Shown here one piece after another: positions 16,475 to 25,473 of a stretch of DNA of 64,000 nucleotides (positions are counted from its first letter, which is position 1; every line of letters begins with the position of its first letter). A program made the position numbers and the translations under genes. The notes under the pieces are model-generated. The model worked only from the letters and a program-made list of their open reading frames with translations, ran no database searches and was not told the DNA's origin. Source of the stretch: Rhodospirillales bacterium (GTDB lineage: Bacteria; Pseudomonadota; Alphaproteobacteria; Micavibrionales; UBA1664); contig CP060260.1 of assembly GCA_023898805.1 (NCBI GenBank), positions 868,001 to 932,000 on the forward strand. Reading direction: 5' to 3'.

Positions 16475-17475
16475 CGCAAATGCGCCTCCTTCACGCGGCC
16501 GTCCATGCGGTTGGCCAAAAGCCACAAAAGCGCCTTGCGCACGGCCATGCCGTTTTCGACCTGTTGTAAAATATGGGACCGGTTATCAAGCGTGACCAGC
16601 GCGGAATGCACGTCGATGTCGCGGCGCACCGGCCCGGCGTGCATCAGCATCGCTTTCGGTTTCGCCAGATCGAGCCGCACCTTGCTGATGCCGTACATTT
16701 TGGAATATTCGCGCAAAGTGGGGATGAACCCGGCCGCGCCGCGCTCCTCCTGCACCCGCAGGGCATAAACCACGTCGGCGCCTTCCAGCGCGTCTTCCAG
16801 CGAGTGAAAAACCTTGAGCCCGAAATTCTCGATTCCCGCCGGAACGAAGGTTTGCGGCGCGGCGATGCGGATATCGCCCTTGAGCTTCTTTATGATGCGG
16901 ATCAACGAACCAGCGACGCGCGAATGCATCACGTCGCCGACGATGGTGATCGTCTTGCCCGAAAGCGATTTCGCCTTGAAGCGGTCAAGCATGGTCAAGG
17001 CGTCGAGAAGCCCCTGCGTCGGATGTTCGTGCCAGCCGTCGCCCGCGTTGATGATCGACGCGCCGACATGCCGCGCCAGCACCTGCGCCACGCCCGATTC
17101 CTTGGTGCGCACGACGATGACCTTAAGATTATAGGAATCCAGCGTTTCGACGGTATCAAGGAAGCTTTCCCCCTTGTTGGTCGAGGAGGACGAGCCGACA
17201 TTGCTGGTGTCCATCGAAAGCTGCTTGGCCGAAAGGTCGAAACTCGACATCGTGCGGGTCGAACTCTCGAAAAAGGCGTTCACCATCGAACAGCCTTTGT
17301 TGAACGCGAATTTATACGTTTCATGCGCGCGAAACGCGCGCGCGAGGTCAAGGATCAGGTCGATATCGGCTTGCGAAAGCTGGTCGATGGAATAAAGGTC
17401 GAAAAAACTGACATCCCGCCCGTCGCGGGCAGCGAGGAGGTCTTTTTCGATCCGGTCCGTCATGAGGGGGGACAT
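16471..17475 (-). CDS. pyrB: Aspartate carbamoyltransferase catalytic subunit
   Basis: Condenses carbamoyl phosphate with aspartate, committing carbon to pyrimidines. A 334-residue protein with the carbamoyl-phosphate loop FFESSTRTMSSF, the lysine-bearing SSTNKGESFLDT loop, and HPTQGLLDAL; the C-terminal domain has GDVMHSRVA and DVVYALRVQEER. The start may be ATG 17475 or ATG 17463. It lies 47 bases downstream of tyrS and overlaps pyrC. No regulatory pyrI is present. Confidence 0.96.
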   Translation of the reverse strand: MSPLMTDRIEKDLLAARDGRDVSFFDLYSIDQLSQADIDLILDLARAFRAHETYKFAFNKGCSMVNAFFESSTRTMSSFDLSAKQLSMDTSNVGSSSSTNKGESFLDTVETLDSYNLKVIVVRTKESGVAQVLARHVGASIINAGDGWHEHPTQGLLDALTMLDRFKAKSLSGKTITIVGDVMHSRVAGSLIRIIKKLKGDIRIAAPQTFVPAGIENFGLKVFHSLEDALEGADVVYALRVQEERGAAGFIPTLREYSKMYGISKVRLDLAKPKAMLMHAGPVRRDIDVHSALVTLDNRSHILQQVENGMAVRKALLWLLANRMDGRVKEAHLR

Positions 17476-17522
17476 TACGGCATAACGCGGGGGAAATCAA
17501 ACCCCGGCGTCGGACCTGGTTT

Positions 17523-18767
17523 CTAGGCCGGCCTGACCAGCGCGTGTTTCTTCTTGCCGGACGAAATTTTGATCGACCCGTCCGCGCCCAGATGGTCGAG
17601 CGTGCATTTGAACGCGTCGCTTTCCACCGGGTTGTCGTTGACATAGGCGCCGCCGCCCTGGATCAGGCGCCGTGCCTCGCCGTTCGAGGCTGCGAACCCG
17701 ACCTGCTTGAGCAGGTCGATCAGCGTGATCCCCGCCTCCAGCTGCGCGCGGGCGATGGTCACGCTCGGCAAATCCGCGCCCGCCGCATTGTCCTCGAAGG
17801 TCCGGCGGGCGGTTTCCTCCGCGGCTTGCGCGGCCTCGCGCCCGTGGCACAGGGCGCAGGCTTCGGTCGCAAGGATTTTCTTGGCCTCGTTGATTTCGGT
17901 CCCGCCCAACGCCTCCAGCCGCGCGATCTCGTCCAGCGGCAGAAACGTGAACAATTTCAAAAACCGGCCCACATCGGCATCCGCCGTATTGCGCCAGAAT
18001 TGCCAGTAATCGTAAACCGGCAACATCGCGGCGTTCAGCCACACCGCCCCGGCGGCGGTTTTGCCCATCTTCTTGCCGTCCGCGGTGGTCAAAAGCGGCG
18101 TGGTCAGGGCATACAGCGCATATCCGTGCATCCGCCGCCCCAGTTCGACACCGTTGACGATGTTCCCCCACTGGTCGGCCCCGCCCATCTGCAAAATCGT
18201 GCCGTGCCGTTTGCACAATTCGACGAAGTCATAGCTTTGCAGGATCATGTAGTTGAATTCGATAAACGACAAAGGCTGCTCGCGCTCCAGCCGCAACTTG
18301 ACCGAATCCATGGTCAGCATCCGGTTGATCGAAAAATGCCGGCCCACGTCGCGCAGGAAATCGATGTAATTCAGGGTCGCCAGCCATGAATCGTTATTCG
18401 CCATCATCGCCTGATCGGTGCCGTAATCGATGAAATTGGCGAAGACCTTCTGGATGCCCGCGATATTGTCGTTGATCGTCTGCACAGACAAAAGCTTGCG
18501 CGCCTCGTCCTTGCCCGACGGATCGCCGACCCGCGTCGTCCCGCCGCCCATCAGCGTGATCGGCCGGTGGCCGCAACGCTGGAACCACGCCAGCATCATG
18601 ATCTGCACCAGATTGCCGACATGCAATGAAGGCGCGGTAGCATCGAAACCGATATAGGCGGATTGCGTTCCTTCCAGAAGGCGGTGATCCAGCCCGTTGA
18701 AATCGCTGCACTGGTGGATAAAGCCGCGCGCGTGCATGACGTTGAGGAATTCGGATTTATAGGCCAT
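17523..18767 (-). CDS. tyrS: Tyrosyl-tRNA synthetase
   Basis: Charges tRNA-Tyr. The start at 18767 (MAYKSEFLN) has an AAGGGCGGG ribosome-binding site and yields 414 residues; six extra codons to 18785 are possible but would place the site inside the gene. The class I HIGH-equivalent is HVGNL in FDATAPSLHVGNL, the KMSKS loop is KKMGKT, and a C-terminal S4-type RNA-binding domain (LLKQVGFAASNGEARRLIQ) is present. The KMGKT form is that of bacterial-type TyrS. It is divergent from anmK. Confidence 0.96.
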   Translation of the reverse strand: MAYKSEFLNVMHARGFIHQCSDFNGLDHRLLEGTQSAYIGFDATAPSLHVGNLVQIMMLAWFQRCGHRPITLMGGGTTRVGDPSGKDEARKLLSVQTINDNIAGIQKVFANFIDYGTDQAMMANNDSWLATLNYIDFLRDVGRHFSINRMLTMDSVKLRLEREQPLSFIEFNYMILQSYDFVELCKRHGTILQMGGADQWGNIVNGVELGRRMHGYALYALTTPLLTTADGKKMGKTAAGAVWLNAAMLPVYDYWQFWRNTADADVGRFLKLFTFLPLDEIARLEALGGTEINEAKKILATEACALCHGREAAQAAEETARRTFEDNAAGADLPSVTIARAQLEAGITLIDLLKQVGFAASNGEARRLIQGGGAYVNDNPVESDAFKCTLDHLGADGSIKISSGKKKHALVRPA

Positions 18768-18826
18768 GGCCCGCCCTTTTTTCAAAAATGCATGACTTTG
18801 CCCTACGGATAGCAGAAAATCGCGCT

Positions 18827-19906
18827 ATGGCAAAGACGCAGCGCGTTCTGGGATTGATGAGCGGCACGTCGATGGACGGCATCGACGCCGCACTGCTGCA
18901 CACCGACGGCATCGCGGCGGGCGAGGTGCTGGCCCGCGCCTTCACCCCCTACCCCGAAACCGTCCGCGCGGCGATCCGCGCCGTGCTGGGCAGGCCCCCG
19001 GAAAACGAGGCCGCCGCGATAGCCCAAACCCTCGTGACCGACTGGCATATAAACGCAGTCCGCGATTTCGGGCATGCCGGACAAATCGACCTGATTGCCT
19101 TTCACGGCCAGACCGTGTTCCACGACCCCGCCAACGCCCGCACATGGCAGATCGGCGACGGCCCGCGCCTTGCCGCCGCCACGGGCCTTCCGGTCATGTA
19201 CGATTTTCGTTCGAACGACATGCGCCACGGGGGTCAGGGCGCACCGCTTCTGCCGCTGTACCACCGCGCGCTGGTGCGCAAGGCGGAGCTGGAGGAACCG
19301 GCCGCCGTCCTCAACCTAGGCGGCGTCGCCAACATCACCTGGATTGATGGCGAGGCGATTTACGCCTGCGACACCGGCCCGGCCAGCGCCCTGATCGACG
19401 ACTGGATGCGGCGCGCGACCGGGGAATCGATGGACCGGAACGGCGAAACGGCCCTCAAGGGCGCGCCCGATCGCGCCCGCATCCAGAAATGGCTGGAAAA
19501 CCCTTATTTCGCGCGCACCCTGCCCAAATCCCTCGACCGCGACGCCTTTGCATCCTGCCGCGTTGATGACCTTTCGCCCGAGGACGGCGCGGCCACGCTC
19601 GCCGCCTTCACGGTGGCCGGGGTTTTCGCGGCGCTCGACCGCCTGCCCGGCCCGACCCGGCGGTTGCTCGTCTGCGGCGGCGGACGACACAACGCGGCCA
19701 TCATGCGCGGCCTCGAAACCCGTCTGCCGGTGACCGACGCCGATACGCTGGGTTGGTCCGGCGATTTCATCGAGGCCGAAGGCTTCGCCTACCTCGCCGC
19801 CCGCGCCCGCGCGGGCCTGCCGCTGACCCTGCCCACCACCACCGGGTGCCTGCAACCCGTTAGTGGCGGAATCCTCGTCGAACCTGATACCATAGCCGCC
19901 TCATGA
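18827..19906 (+). CDS. anmK: Anhydro-N-acetylmuramic acid kinase
   Basis: Phosphorylates and opens 1,6-anhydro-MurNAc during peptidoglycan recycling. ATG 18827 gives MAKTQRVLGLMSGTSMDG, where the phosphate-binding GLMSGTSMDG motif starts near residue 8; a further 13 codons upstream are open but atypical. Other signatures: FHGQTVFHDP, NLGGVANITW, FDTGPASALID-like CDTGPASAL, and VCGGGRHNA. Length 359 is usual. The start lies in the short gap shared with divergent tyrS, and the stop overlaps the protease gene by ATGA. Confidence 0.95.
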   Translation: MAKTQRVLGLMSGTSMDGIDAALLHTDGIAAGEVLARAFTPYPETVRAAIRAVLGRPPENEAAAIAQTLVTDWHINAVRDFGHAGQIDLIAFHGQTVFHDPANARTWQIGDGPRLAAATGLPVMYDFRSNDMRHGGQGAPLLPLYHRALVRKAELEEPAAVLNLGGVANITWIDGEAIYACDTGPASALIDDWMRRATGESMDRNGETALKGAPDRARIQKWLENPYFARTLPKSLDRDAFASCRVDDLSPEDGAATLAAFTVAGVFAALDRLPGPTRRLLVCGGGRHNAAIMRGLETRLPVTDADTLGWSGDFIEAEGFAYLAARARAGLPLTLPTTTGCLQPVSGGILVEPDTIAAS

Positions 19907-22536
19907 CCCTGCCGACCGACGACCGCTTCGTCTACCAGACCAACCTGCTGAATACGGCGGGCGGCATCGACATCGACGTCGTCCCGGCATGGACCGATTA
20001 TACCGGCGCGGGCGTCAGCATCGCCTTGATTGACGATGGCTTCGACCTTGCCCACCCTGACCTCGCGGGCCGGTTCGACCTTGCGGCCAGTTACGATTTC
20101 GCCGGGTCCGACCCGCTGCCGCAGGCGGAAACCGGCGACGACCACGGCACCGCCATTGCCGGTATCGCGGCCGCCGCGCGCAACGGCGTGGGCATTGTCG
20201 GCGTCGCCTATGACGCGACGCTCGTGGGCCTGCGCGTCAGCTTTACCGCCGACGATTCCACCGACCAGTTCACCGCCGCGATGACGCACATGGTGGATAA
20301 CGACATCGCCAGCAATTCCTGGGGCTATGCCGGGGCCTTTGCCGACAATTACGCCGATGGGTGGCTGGACGGCCAGCGCGCGGCGATCGAGGACGCCGCC
20401 TTCAACGGGCGCGGCGGGTTGGGCACCGTCATCCTGTTCGCCGCCGGAAACGGCGGCAACAGCGCGGACCGCGTTGATTACCACAGTGTCACCGCCGACC
20501 CGCACGTCATCGCTGTGGGCGCGATGACCGCCACCGGCGCCGCCGCGTCTTTCAGCAACCCCGGCGCGGCACTGCTCGTTTCCGCCCCCGGGCAAAGCAT
20601 CCCGACCGACGACGTATCCGGCGCGGGCGGCTATTTCCCGGGCGATTACGTCAGCCTTTCCGGCACCTCCGCCGCGACGCCGGAGGTTTCGGGAATCGTC
20701 GCCCTGATGCTGGAGGCGAACCCGAATCTCGGCTACCGCGACGTGCAGGAAATCCTCGCCTATTCCGCCCGCGCGACCGGCGCGGTCAGCGACTGGCAGA
20801 CCAACGGCGCAGACAACTGGAACGGCACCGGCCTTCATTTTTCGCACAGCGTCGGCTTCGGACTGGTCGATGCCCTTGCCGCCGTACGCCTTGCCGAAAC
20901 ATGGACCACGACACATACGGAGGCCAATCTTCGTACCATCGACCAGACGTACACCGGCCCGGCCGTGCCGATCCCGGACGGAACGGGCCGCATTGATTCA
21001 ACCATCACAATTTCCGGCGATTTGATTCTCGATCATGTGCAGGTAAGCGTCGACATCACCCACGCCGCCGCCGCGCAACTTGACATCGCCTTGATCTCGC
21101 CCTCAGGCACGCGCTCGATATTGATGAGCGCGGCGCCCGTGACCGGCGCAATGTCGGAATTCACCTTTACCACCGTCGCCGACTGGGGCGAGCATGCCAC
21201 GGGCGTTTGGACGCTGGAGGTCGCGGACCACACCGCCGGCACGGCGGGAATCCTGAACGGCTGGTCGATTAATCTTCAGGGCGATGCCGCAACCAACAAT
21301 AATCTATATGTTTATACTGACGAAAACACCAACCCGATTGCGGTAACCGATTCCAACGGCGGCACCGACACGATCAACGCGGCCGCGATCTCGCACGCGC
21401 TGACGCTCGACCTTGCCGCGCGCACCGGCATCGAAAACCTCGACACCGGCGACGGCAACGACACGGTATACGGCTCCGCGCTCGACAACGTCATCGACAC
21501 CGGGCGCGGCAACGACACGATCTACGCTTCGGTGGGTTCGGACACCATCGACGGCGGCGCGGGAACAGACACGTACATCACCGAATCCGTATTCAACCAC
21601 AATGTCGCGGTCGATGCGGACGGCACCGTCACCCTGACCAGTCTTGATACCGGCATCGCCACCCATCTTTTAAACATCGAAAACTTTGTTTTCGCGGGTG
21701 TTTCCTACGACCTGCCCTCTCTGGCCGCCGCCTCGCGCAGCGGCGATCTGGTCGACGTCATCTATTTCATCCACGGCGCGGCGGGCATCGCGGGAATGCA
21801 TTCCGATACGCTTGGCCACACCGCCTACGAGGCCGGAACGCTGGGCGTCGGCGGCACCGGCACCGTGCTGCTGGCCGACCGCGAGGGCAACCACCTGACC
21901 CTGACCAACAATGCGGGACAGGATCTTTCGGGCCTTTCCATGCGCATGGACGACGGTCTGGCGGTGACGTTGCACGGATTTATCGAAGTCACCGTAATCG
22001 CCGACGGCACCAGCGCGACCAGCGTCGATATCGGCGGCGGACAGCAGGGGTTCATCCAGACCGGCGCGGGCGGCGACACGGTCAATTTTCTGGGCTTTCT
22101 GATCGACCCGCACATCCCCGCGCAGGATCGCACCCTGACCGCCAACACCAATGACGGAAACGACCGCGTCACCGTCACCGATCGTTCGGGTTATATCGCC
22201 TATGACATCGACCTTGGTTCGGGCGACGACACGTTCACCGCCATCGGCACGCCCGGCGGCACGGTCCACGGCGGCGACGGTGCCGATACCTTTGCCTTTG
22301 GCGCGGGCGCGCAAAATGCGGTGATCGACGATTTCAACCCGCTGCTCGACCATCTCGACCTTTCAGCCCTGACCGCCGCGCATCAAGGCGCGATAGACGG
22401 TTTCCTGACCCTGACCACCAGCCAGAACGCGACCACGGTATCGGTCGGCGGCACGAACGTCGCGACGCTTGCGGGCACGGTCCTCGACCAGACCTTGCAG
22501 CATTACCTCGACACCGGCGTGGTCATTGTCGATTGA
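19903..22536 (+). CDS. Subtilisin-like serine protease with P-domain and RTX repeats
   Basis: An 877-residue S8 protease. The catalytic triad is visible as Asp44 (ALIDDGFDLAHPDL), His81 (DDHGTAIAG) and Ser256 (LSGTSAATPE), with an oxyanion Asn in FAAGNGGN. A proprotein-convertase P-domain follows (about 345-455: DHVQVSVDITH to NGWSINLQGD). Then come calcium-binding nonapeptide repeats (GDGNDTVYG, GRGNDTIYA, GSDTIDGGAGTD) and a beta-rich C-terminal region ending in more Gly-Asp repeats (GGDGADTFAFG). There is no Sec signal or prodomain, which fits export by a type I system. It is translationally coupled to anmK, although the functions differ. Confidence 0.93.
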   Translation: MTLPTDDRFVYQTNLLNTAGGIDIDVVPAWTDYTGAGVSIALIDDGFDLAHPDLAGRFDLAASYDFAGSDPLPQAETGDDHGTAIAGIAAAARNGVGIVGVAYDATLVGLRVSFTADDSTDQFTAAMTHMVDNDIASNSWGYAGAFADNYADGWLDGQRAAIEDAAFNGRGGLGTVILFAAGNGGNSADRVDYHSVTADPHVIAVGAMTATGAAASFSNPGAALLVSAPGQSIPTDDVSGAGGYFPGDYVSLSGTSAATPEVSGIVALMLEANPNLGYRDVQEILAYSARATGAVSDWQTNGADNWNGTGLHFSHSVGFGLVDALAAVRLAETWTTTHTEANLRTIDQTYTGPAVPIPDGTGRIDSTITISGDLILDHVQVSVDITHAAAAQLDIALISPSGTRSILMSAAPVTGAMSEFTFTTVADWGEHATGVWTLEVADHTAGTAGILNGWSINLQGDAATNNNLYVYTDENTNPIAVTDSNGGTDTINAAAISHALTLDLAARTGIENLDTGDGNDTVYGSALDNVIDTGRGNDTIYASVGSDTIDGGAGTDTYITESVFNHNVAVDADGTVTLTSLDTGIATHLLNIENFVFAGVSYDLPSLAAASRSGDLVDVIYFIHGAAGIAGMHSDTLGHTAYEAGTLGVGGTGTVLLADREGNHLTLTNNAGQDLSGLSMRMDDGLAVTLHGFIEVTVIADGTSATSVDIGGGQQGFIQTGAGGDTVNFLGFLIDPHIPAQDRTLTANTNDGNDRVTVTDRSGYIAYDIDLGSGDDTFTAIGTPGGTVHGGDGADTFAFGAGAQNAVIDDFNPLLDHLDLSALTAAHQGAIDGFLTLTTSQNATTVSVGGTNVATLAGTVLDQTLQHYLDTGVVIVD

Positions 22537-22609
22537 GATGGATTTTACCAATCCCTCATGAAAAACCTTGACGCATCCCCTCTTGCACTGCTTCTCCAAG
22601 GCTGAACGG

Positions 22610-22744
22610 ATGCCCAGAATGCGTACGTCTGAGATTATGGATGCTTTAGAGTATGATTTTTACGTGAGCGATAGGTTAAATTCATACAGAGTCGCGCCAC
22701 GCTTTATGCAGGTAATCAAAAAATGGGGCTATTCCAGAAATTAG
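22610..22744 (+). CDS. Possible 44-residue ORF, winged-helix-like fragment
   Basis: A short ATG-to-TAG frame at the start of the AT-rich island, overlapping the next gene by 22 bases. It reads MRTSEIMDALEYDFYVSDR and ends RVAPRFMQVIKKWGYSRN. The pattern (s/t-x-E-I, 25 residues, R-x-x-x-x-x-K-K-x-G-Y) resembles the C-terminal DNA-binding helices seen at the end of phage primase/VirE-like proteins. It may be a relic of a mobile element or a translational leader for the UDG-like gene. Low confidence that it is expressed. Confidence 0.35.
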   Translation: MPRMRTSEIMDALEYDFYVSDRLNSYRVAPRFMQVIKKWGYSRN

Positions 22745-23445
22745 CAGCAGAGATCGACAAGAACTATGCGGTACTTGGCCATCAAAGTTGCTGGACGTTT
22801 TTGTATACGCCTCAAGAAACCTTCCGCACCAATCAAAAACTCGCTTTCATCGGCTTAAATCCCGGAGGCGCCGCCGATCAAAATTATAAAAATTTAATTT
22901 CCTGCGAGGATGGAAACGCATATCTCGTATCTGACTGGGAGAACGGATACCCACCAAGAAACAGCCCCCTACAATTACAGATCCAAGCACTTTACAAAGG
23001 AATTGCCAGCCATCGCCCACAAGAAGATTACGAAAAAATGATGAATGATTCGCTGGCCATGAATTTCATTCCCTATAGATCTCAAAGCTTTGCAAAACTC
23101 AAAAACAAGAACGAAACACTAAAATTTTGCCAAGGACTTTTGGAGGAAAGCTTAGAATACACTCAGCCGCAAGTAACAATCACCATGGATAAACTTGCAT
23201 ACGCTGCCGTGATAAAGGCGTTTAAAAAACTTTATCCAGACACCGAGATACAAACCGAGCACGAACAAATAGGTTGGGGAAAAGTCGAATATGAAATCAC
23301 CACGCTTTTGGATGCTCAGAAAAGACTTATAGTCAGGATACCGCACCTTTCTCGCTACAAAATCTTTAACTGTGAGAAATGCAAACCACAGATAAAAAGA
23401 ATTACAAAAATCATCTCGGACAGCATCTCCAGAAACTGTCGCTAA
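22723..23445 (+). CDS. Uracil-DNA glycosylase superfamily-like protein in an AT-rich island
   Basis: A 240-residue protein whose base composition (much richer in A and T) differs sharply from its neighbours, suggesting recent acquisition. Residues near 43-49 read IGLNPGG, resembling UDG motif I (G-L-N-P), and late residues read IPHLSRYK, resembling the H-x-S motif II near the active site; a middle segment TITMDKLAYAAV fits the core strand of that fold. It could be a DNA glycosylase or a structural relative without repair function. Enzyme activity is not established. The start ATG overlaps the preceding short frame. Confidence 0.7.
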   Translation: MGLFQKLAAEIDKNYAVLGHQSCWTFLYTPQETFRTNQKLAFIGLNPGGAADQNYKNLISCEDGNAYLVSDWENGYPPRNSPLQLQIQALYKGIASHRPQEDYEKMMNDSLAMNFIPYRSQSFAKLKNKNETLKFCQGLLEESLEYTQPQVTITMDKLAYAAVIKAFKKLYPDTEIQTEHEQIGWGKVEYEITTLLDAQKRLIVRIPHLSRYKIFNCEKCKPQIKRITKIISDSISRNCR

Positions 23446-23497
23446 AATTCGAATAAACTGAAAAGCTATGTCCAATGATTAGGGCCCGGACCCTACA

Positions 23498-23944
23498 TTA
23501 CGCCTTGCGGCTCCAGCCGCTCGCATCCTGCTGCCAATACGACAATTCATGCCCGGCATCCTTGTAGCCGCGCCACAGACTGCGCGCGCCCTCGACCTGC
23601 GCCGCGTCATTCCCGTCCAGCATGAGGCAGCAAAGCGTGTACGCCTCAATTTCATCCGGCGTACACCCTACGCCGAGGATCAGGGTTTTTGCGCCGTTGG
23701 GGTTGTCGTTCTCGGTGCTCAGCCATACCGGCTGACGATCCGCCGCCCCGTCCGCCGCAGAACCGTGTGGCAGGAACGCATCGGCCTTGAAAGTCCAAAG
23801 CGCGTTGTTCATCGCCTCGACCCGTGCGGCGTCCGGCAGGCGCACAACCACGCGCTGTCCGGCCTGCCACGCCTTGAACGCGAGCAGGGGTAGGGCATCC
23901 TCCTCCCGGCTGCGTTGCAGATGGTAAAAACGGATCTCGGTCAC
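23498..23944 (-). CDS. holC: DNA polymerase III chi subunit
   Basis: A 148-residue clamp-loader accessory protein that links the replicase to single-strand-binding protein. The GTG start at 23944 follows AAGGGG and gives VTEIRFYHLQRS, the usual chi N-terminus; a frame open further upstream into pepA is rejected. AWQAGQRVVVRLPD, LWTF, FLPHG and ENDNPNGAKTLIL are recognisable chi segments. It lies 13 bases after pepA, the common pepA-holC pair. Confidence 0.9.
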   Translation of the reverse strand: MTEIRFYHLQRSREEDALPLLAFKAWQAGQRVVVRLPDAARVEAMNNALWTFKADAFLPHGSAADGAADRQPVWLSTENDNPNGAKTLILGVGCTPDEIEAYTLCCLMLDGNDAAQVEGARSLWRGYKDAGHELSYWQQDASGWSRKA

Positions 23945-23957
23945 GCGCTTGATCCCC

Positions 23958-25418
23958 TTACGCGTCCTGCGCCCACTGCGAAAGCAGCCGCACGCCGAAC
24001 CCCGTGGCTCCGCGCGGGCACAAAGGTGCGTCGGCACGCGCGACCATAACCGGCGCCATGTCCACATGCGCCCATTTGACGCCTTTTTCGACGAAACGCT
24101 GCAAAAACGCCGCGGCGGTGCATGACCCGCCGTAACGCGTTGCCGCCGCGTTTTTCATGTCCGCGATGTTGGAATCCATAGCCCGGTCGAATGCCTTATC
24201 CAGCGGCATGCGCCATACACGGTCGCCGGTCTGGTGCGAAGCCGCCTCCAGCGCGTCGCGCATCACATCGTCGTTGGAAAACAGGCCCGCGAACTCCTCG
24301 CCCAGCGCGACCATCGCGGCCCCGGTCAGGGTCGCAATATCGACCATGGCGCGCGGCTTGTACGTCTTTTGTACGTGCCACATCGCATCGCACAGCACCA
24401 GCCGCCCCTCGGCATCGGTGTTCGTAACCTCGATCGTCTGGCCGGACAGGCTTTTCAGGATGTCGGAAGGCCTGTACCCGTCGTCCGAGATCATGTTTTC
24501 GGCCAGCGCCAGCGCCGCGACCACATGCACCTTGGCGCGCGATGCAGCCAGCGCCAGCATCGCCCCGGCGACCGCCGCCGCGCCCGCCATGTCGCATTTC
24601 ATTTCCAGCATCCCGTCGCTGGGTTTGATCGAATACCCGCCCGTGTCGAAGGTGATGCCCTTGCCGACCAGCGCTACCGGCGCGCCTTTGACGCCAGCGC
24701 CCTTATATTCCATGACCACAAGGCGCGGCTTGTGCGCGCTTGCGCGGCCAACGGCCAGCATCGCGCCGAACCCTTTTTTCGCCAGCTGCTTTTCGTCCAG
24801 AACCGTGACCTTGACGCCCAGCGGCCGCAATTTGCCCACGACCCGCCGCGCAAAACTTTCGGGATAGATGACATTGGCCGGTTCGTTGACAAGGTCGCGC
24901 GCGAAATGCACCGCCGCCGCGCTCTTGGCCATCGGAGCGTACGCCCGCTGTGCAACCGCCCCGGCACCGAATGTGACGCTGTCGGGTAGATGCTGGTCCT
25001 TGTTTTTGGTCTGGTAGGCCCGGAATTCATACCCCCGCAGCGCCGCCCCCGATGCCAGCGCCGCGATCTCGTCGGCCCCGGTTGCCCCGGCCTGCGAAAA
25101 ATCGACGAAGATATCCCGCACCGGCAATTGCATCGCCGCGCCCAAAATCCTGCCGCCCGCGATTTCCAGCGCCAGCGCCGTGCGCGCCTTGCGCGGGCCA
25201 AGACCGCAAAGCCCGACCCGCCCGGTCTTCGCCCCGGGCACTACCGCGGTGACGATCGCGCCGCCCTCGCCCTTGAAATCCGGGTTGGCCTTAAGAATCG
25301 CGCGGATCGCCGCCGCGTGCGGGCCGGCGGCCTTGCGTGCCTCCCCCTCGCATACCGCGATCAGGTAAAGGTCCGTGTCTTTGGCAGGTTTAGGTGAAAA
25401 GCCGATCTTCATATCCAT
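23958..25418 (-). CDS. pepA: Leucyl aminopeptidase (M17)
   Basis: A 486-residue dizinc aminopeptidase. The M17 metal and catalytic motifs are present: KGITFDTGGYSIKPSDGM (metal ligands Lys and Asp), MKCDMAGAAAV, and the signature NTDAEGRLVL. The N-terminal third is the less conserved macro-like domain. Start at ATG 25418 or the in-frame ATG two codons later. It trims peptides in the cytoplasm; some relatives also bind DNA at cer sites. Divergent from lptF and followed closely by holC. Confidence 0.95.
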   Translation of the reverse strand: MDMKIGFSPKPAKDTDLYLIAVCEGEARKAAGPHAAAIRAILKANPDFKGEGGAIVTAVVPGAKTGRVGLCGLGPRKARTALALEIAGGRILGAAMQLPVRDIFVDFSQAGATGADEIAALASGAALRGYEFRAYQTKNKDQHLPDSVTFGAGAVAQRAYAPMAKSAAAVHFARDLVNEPANVIYPESFARRVVGKLRPLGVKVTVLDEKQLAKKGFGAMLAVGRASAHKPRLVVMEYKGAGVKGAPVALVGKGITFDTGGYSIKPSDGMLEMKCDMAGAAAVAGAMLALAASRAKVHVVAALALAENMISDDGYRPSDILKSLSGQTIEVTNTDAEGRLVLCDAMWHVQKTYKPRAMVDIATLTGAAMVALGEEFAGLFSNDDVMRDALEAASHQTGDRVWRMPLDKAFDRAMDSNIADMKNAAATRYGGSCTAAAFLQRFVEKGVKWAHVDMAPVMVARADAPLCPRGATGFGVRLLSQWAQDA

Positions 25419-25473
25419 CCCTCAAGCGTGTATGGTCCCGTGCGAAAGGATATAACCCTGACGGGCGGGGTCA

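Noticed and set aside
15011..16768. 585-codon plus-strand frame across pyrC and its neighbours
   Set aside because: It runs antisense to TSUP, pyrC and pyrB, all of which have family signatures; no motif in the frame itself.
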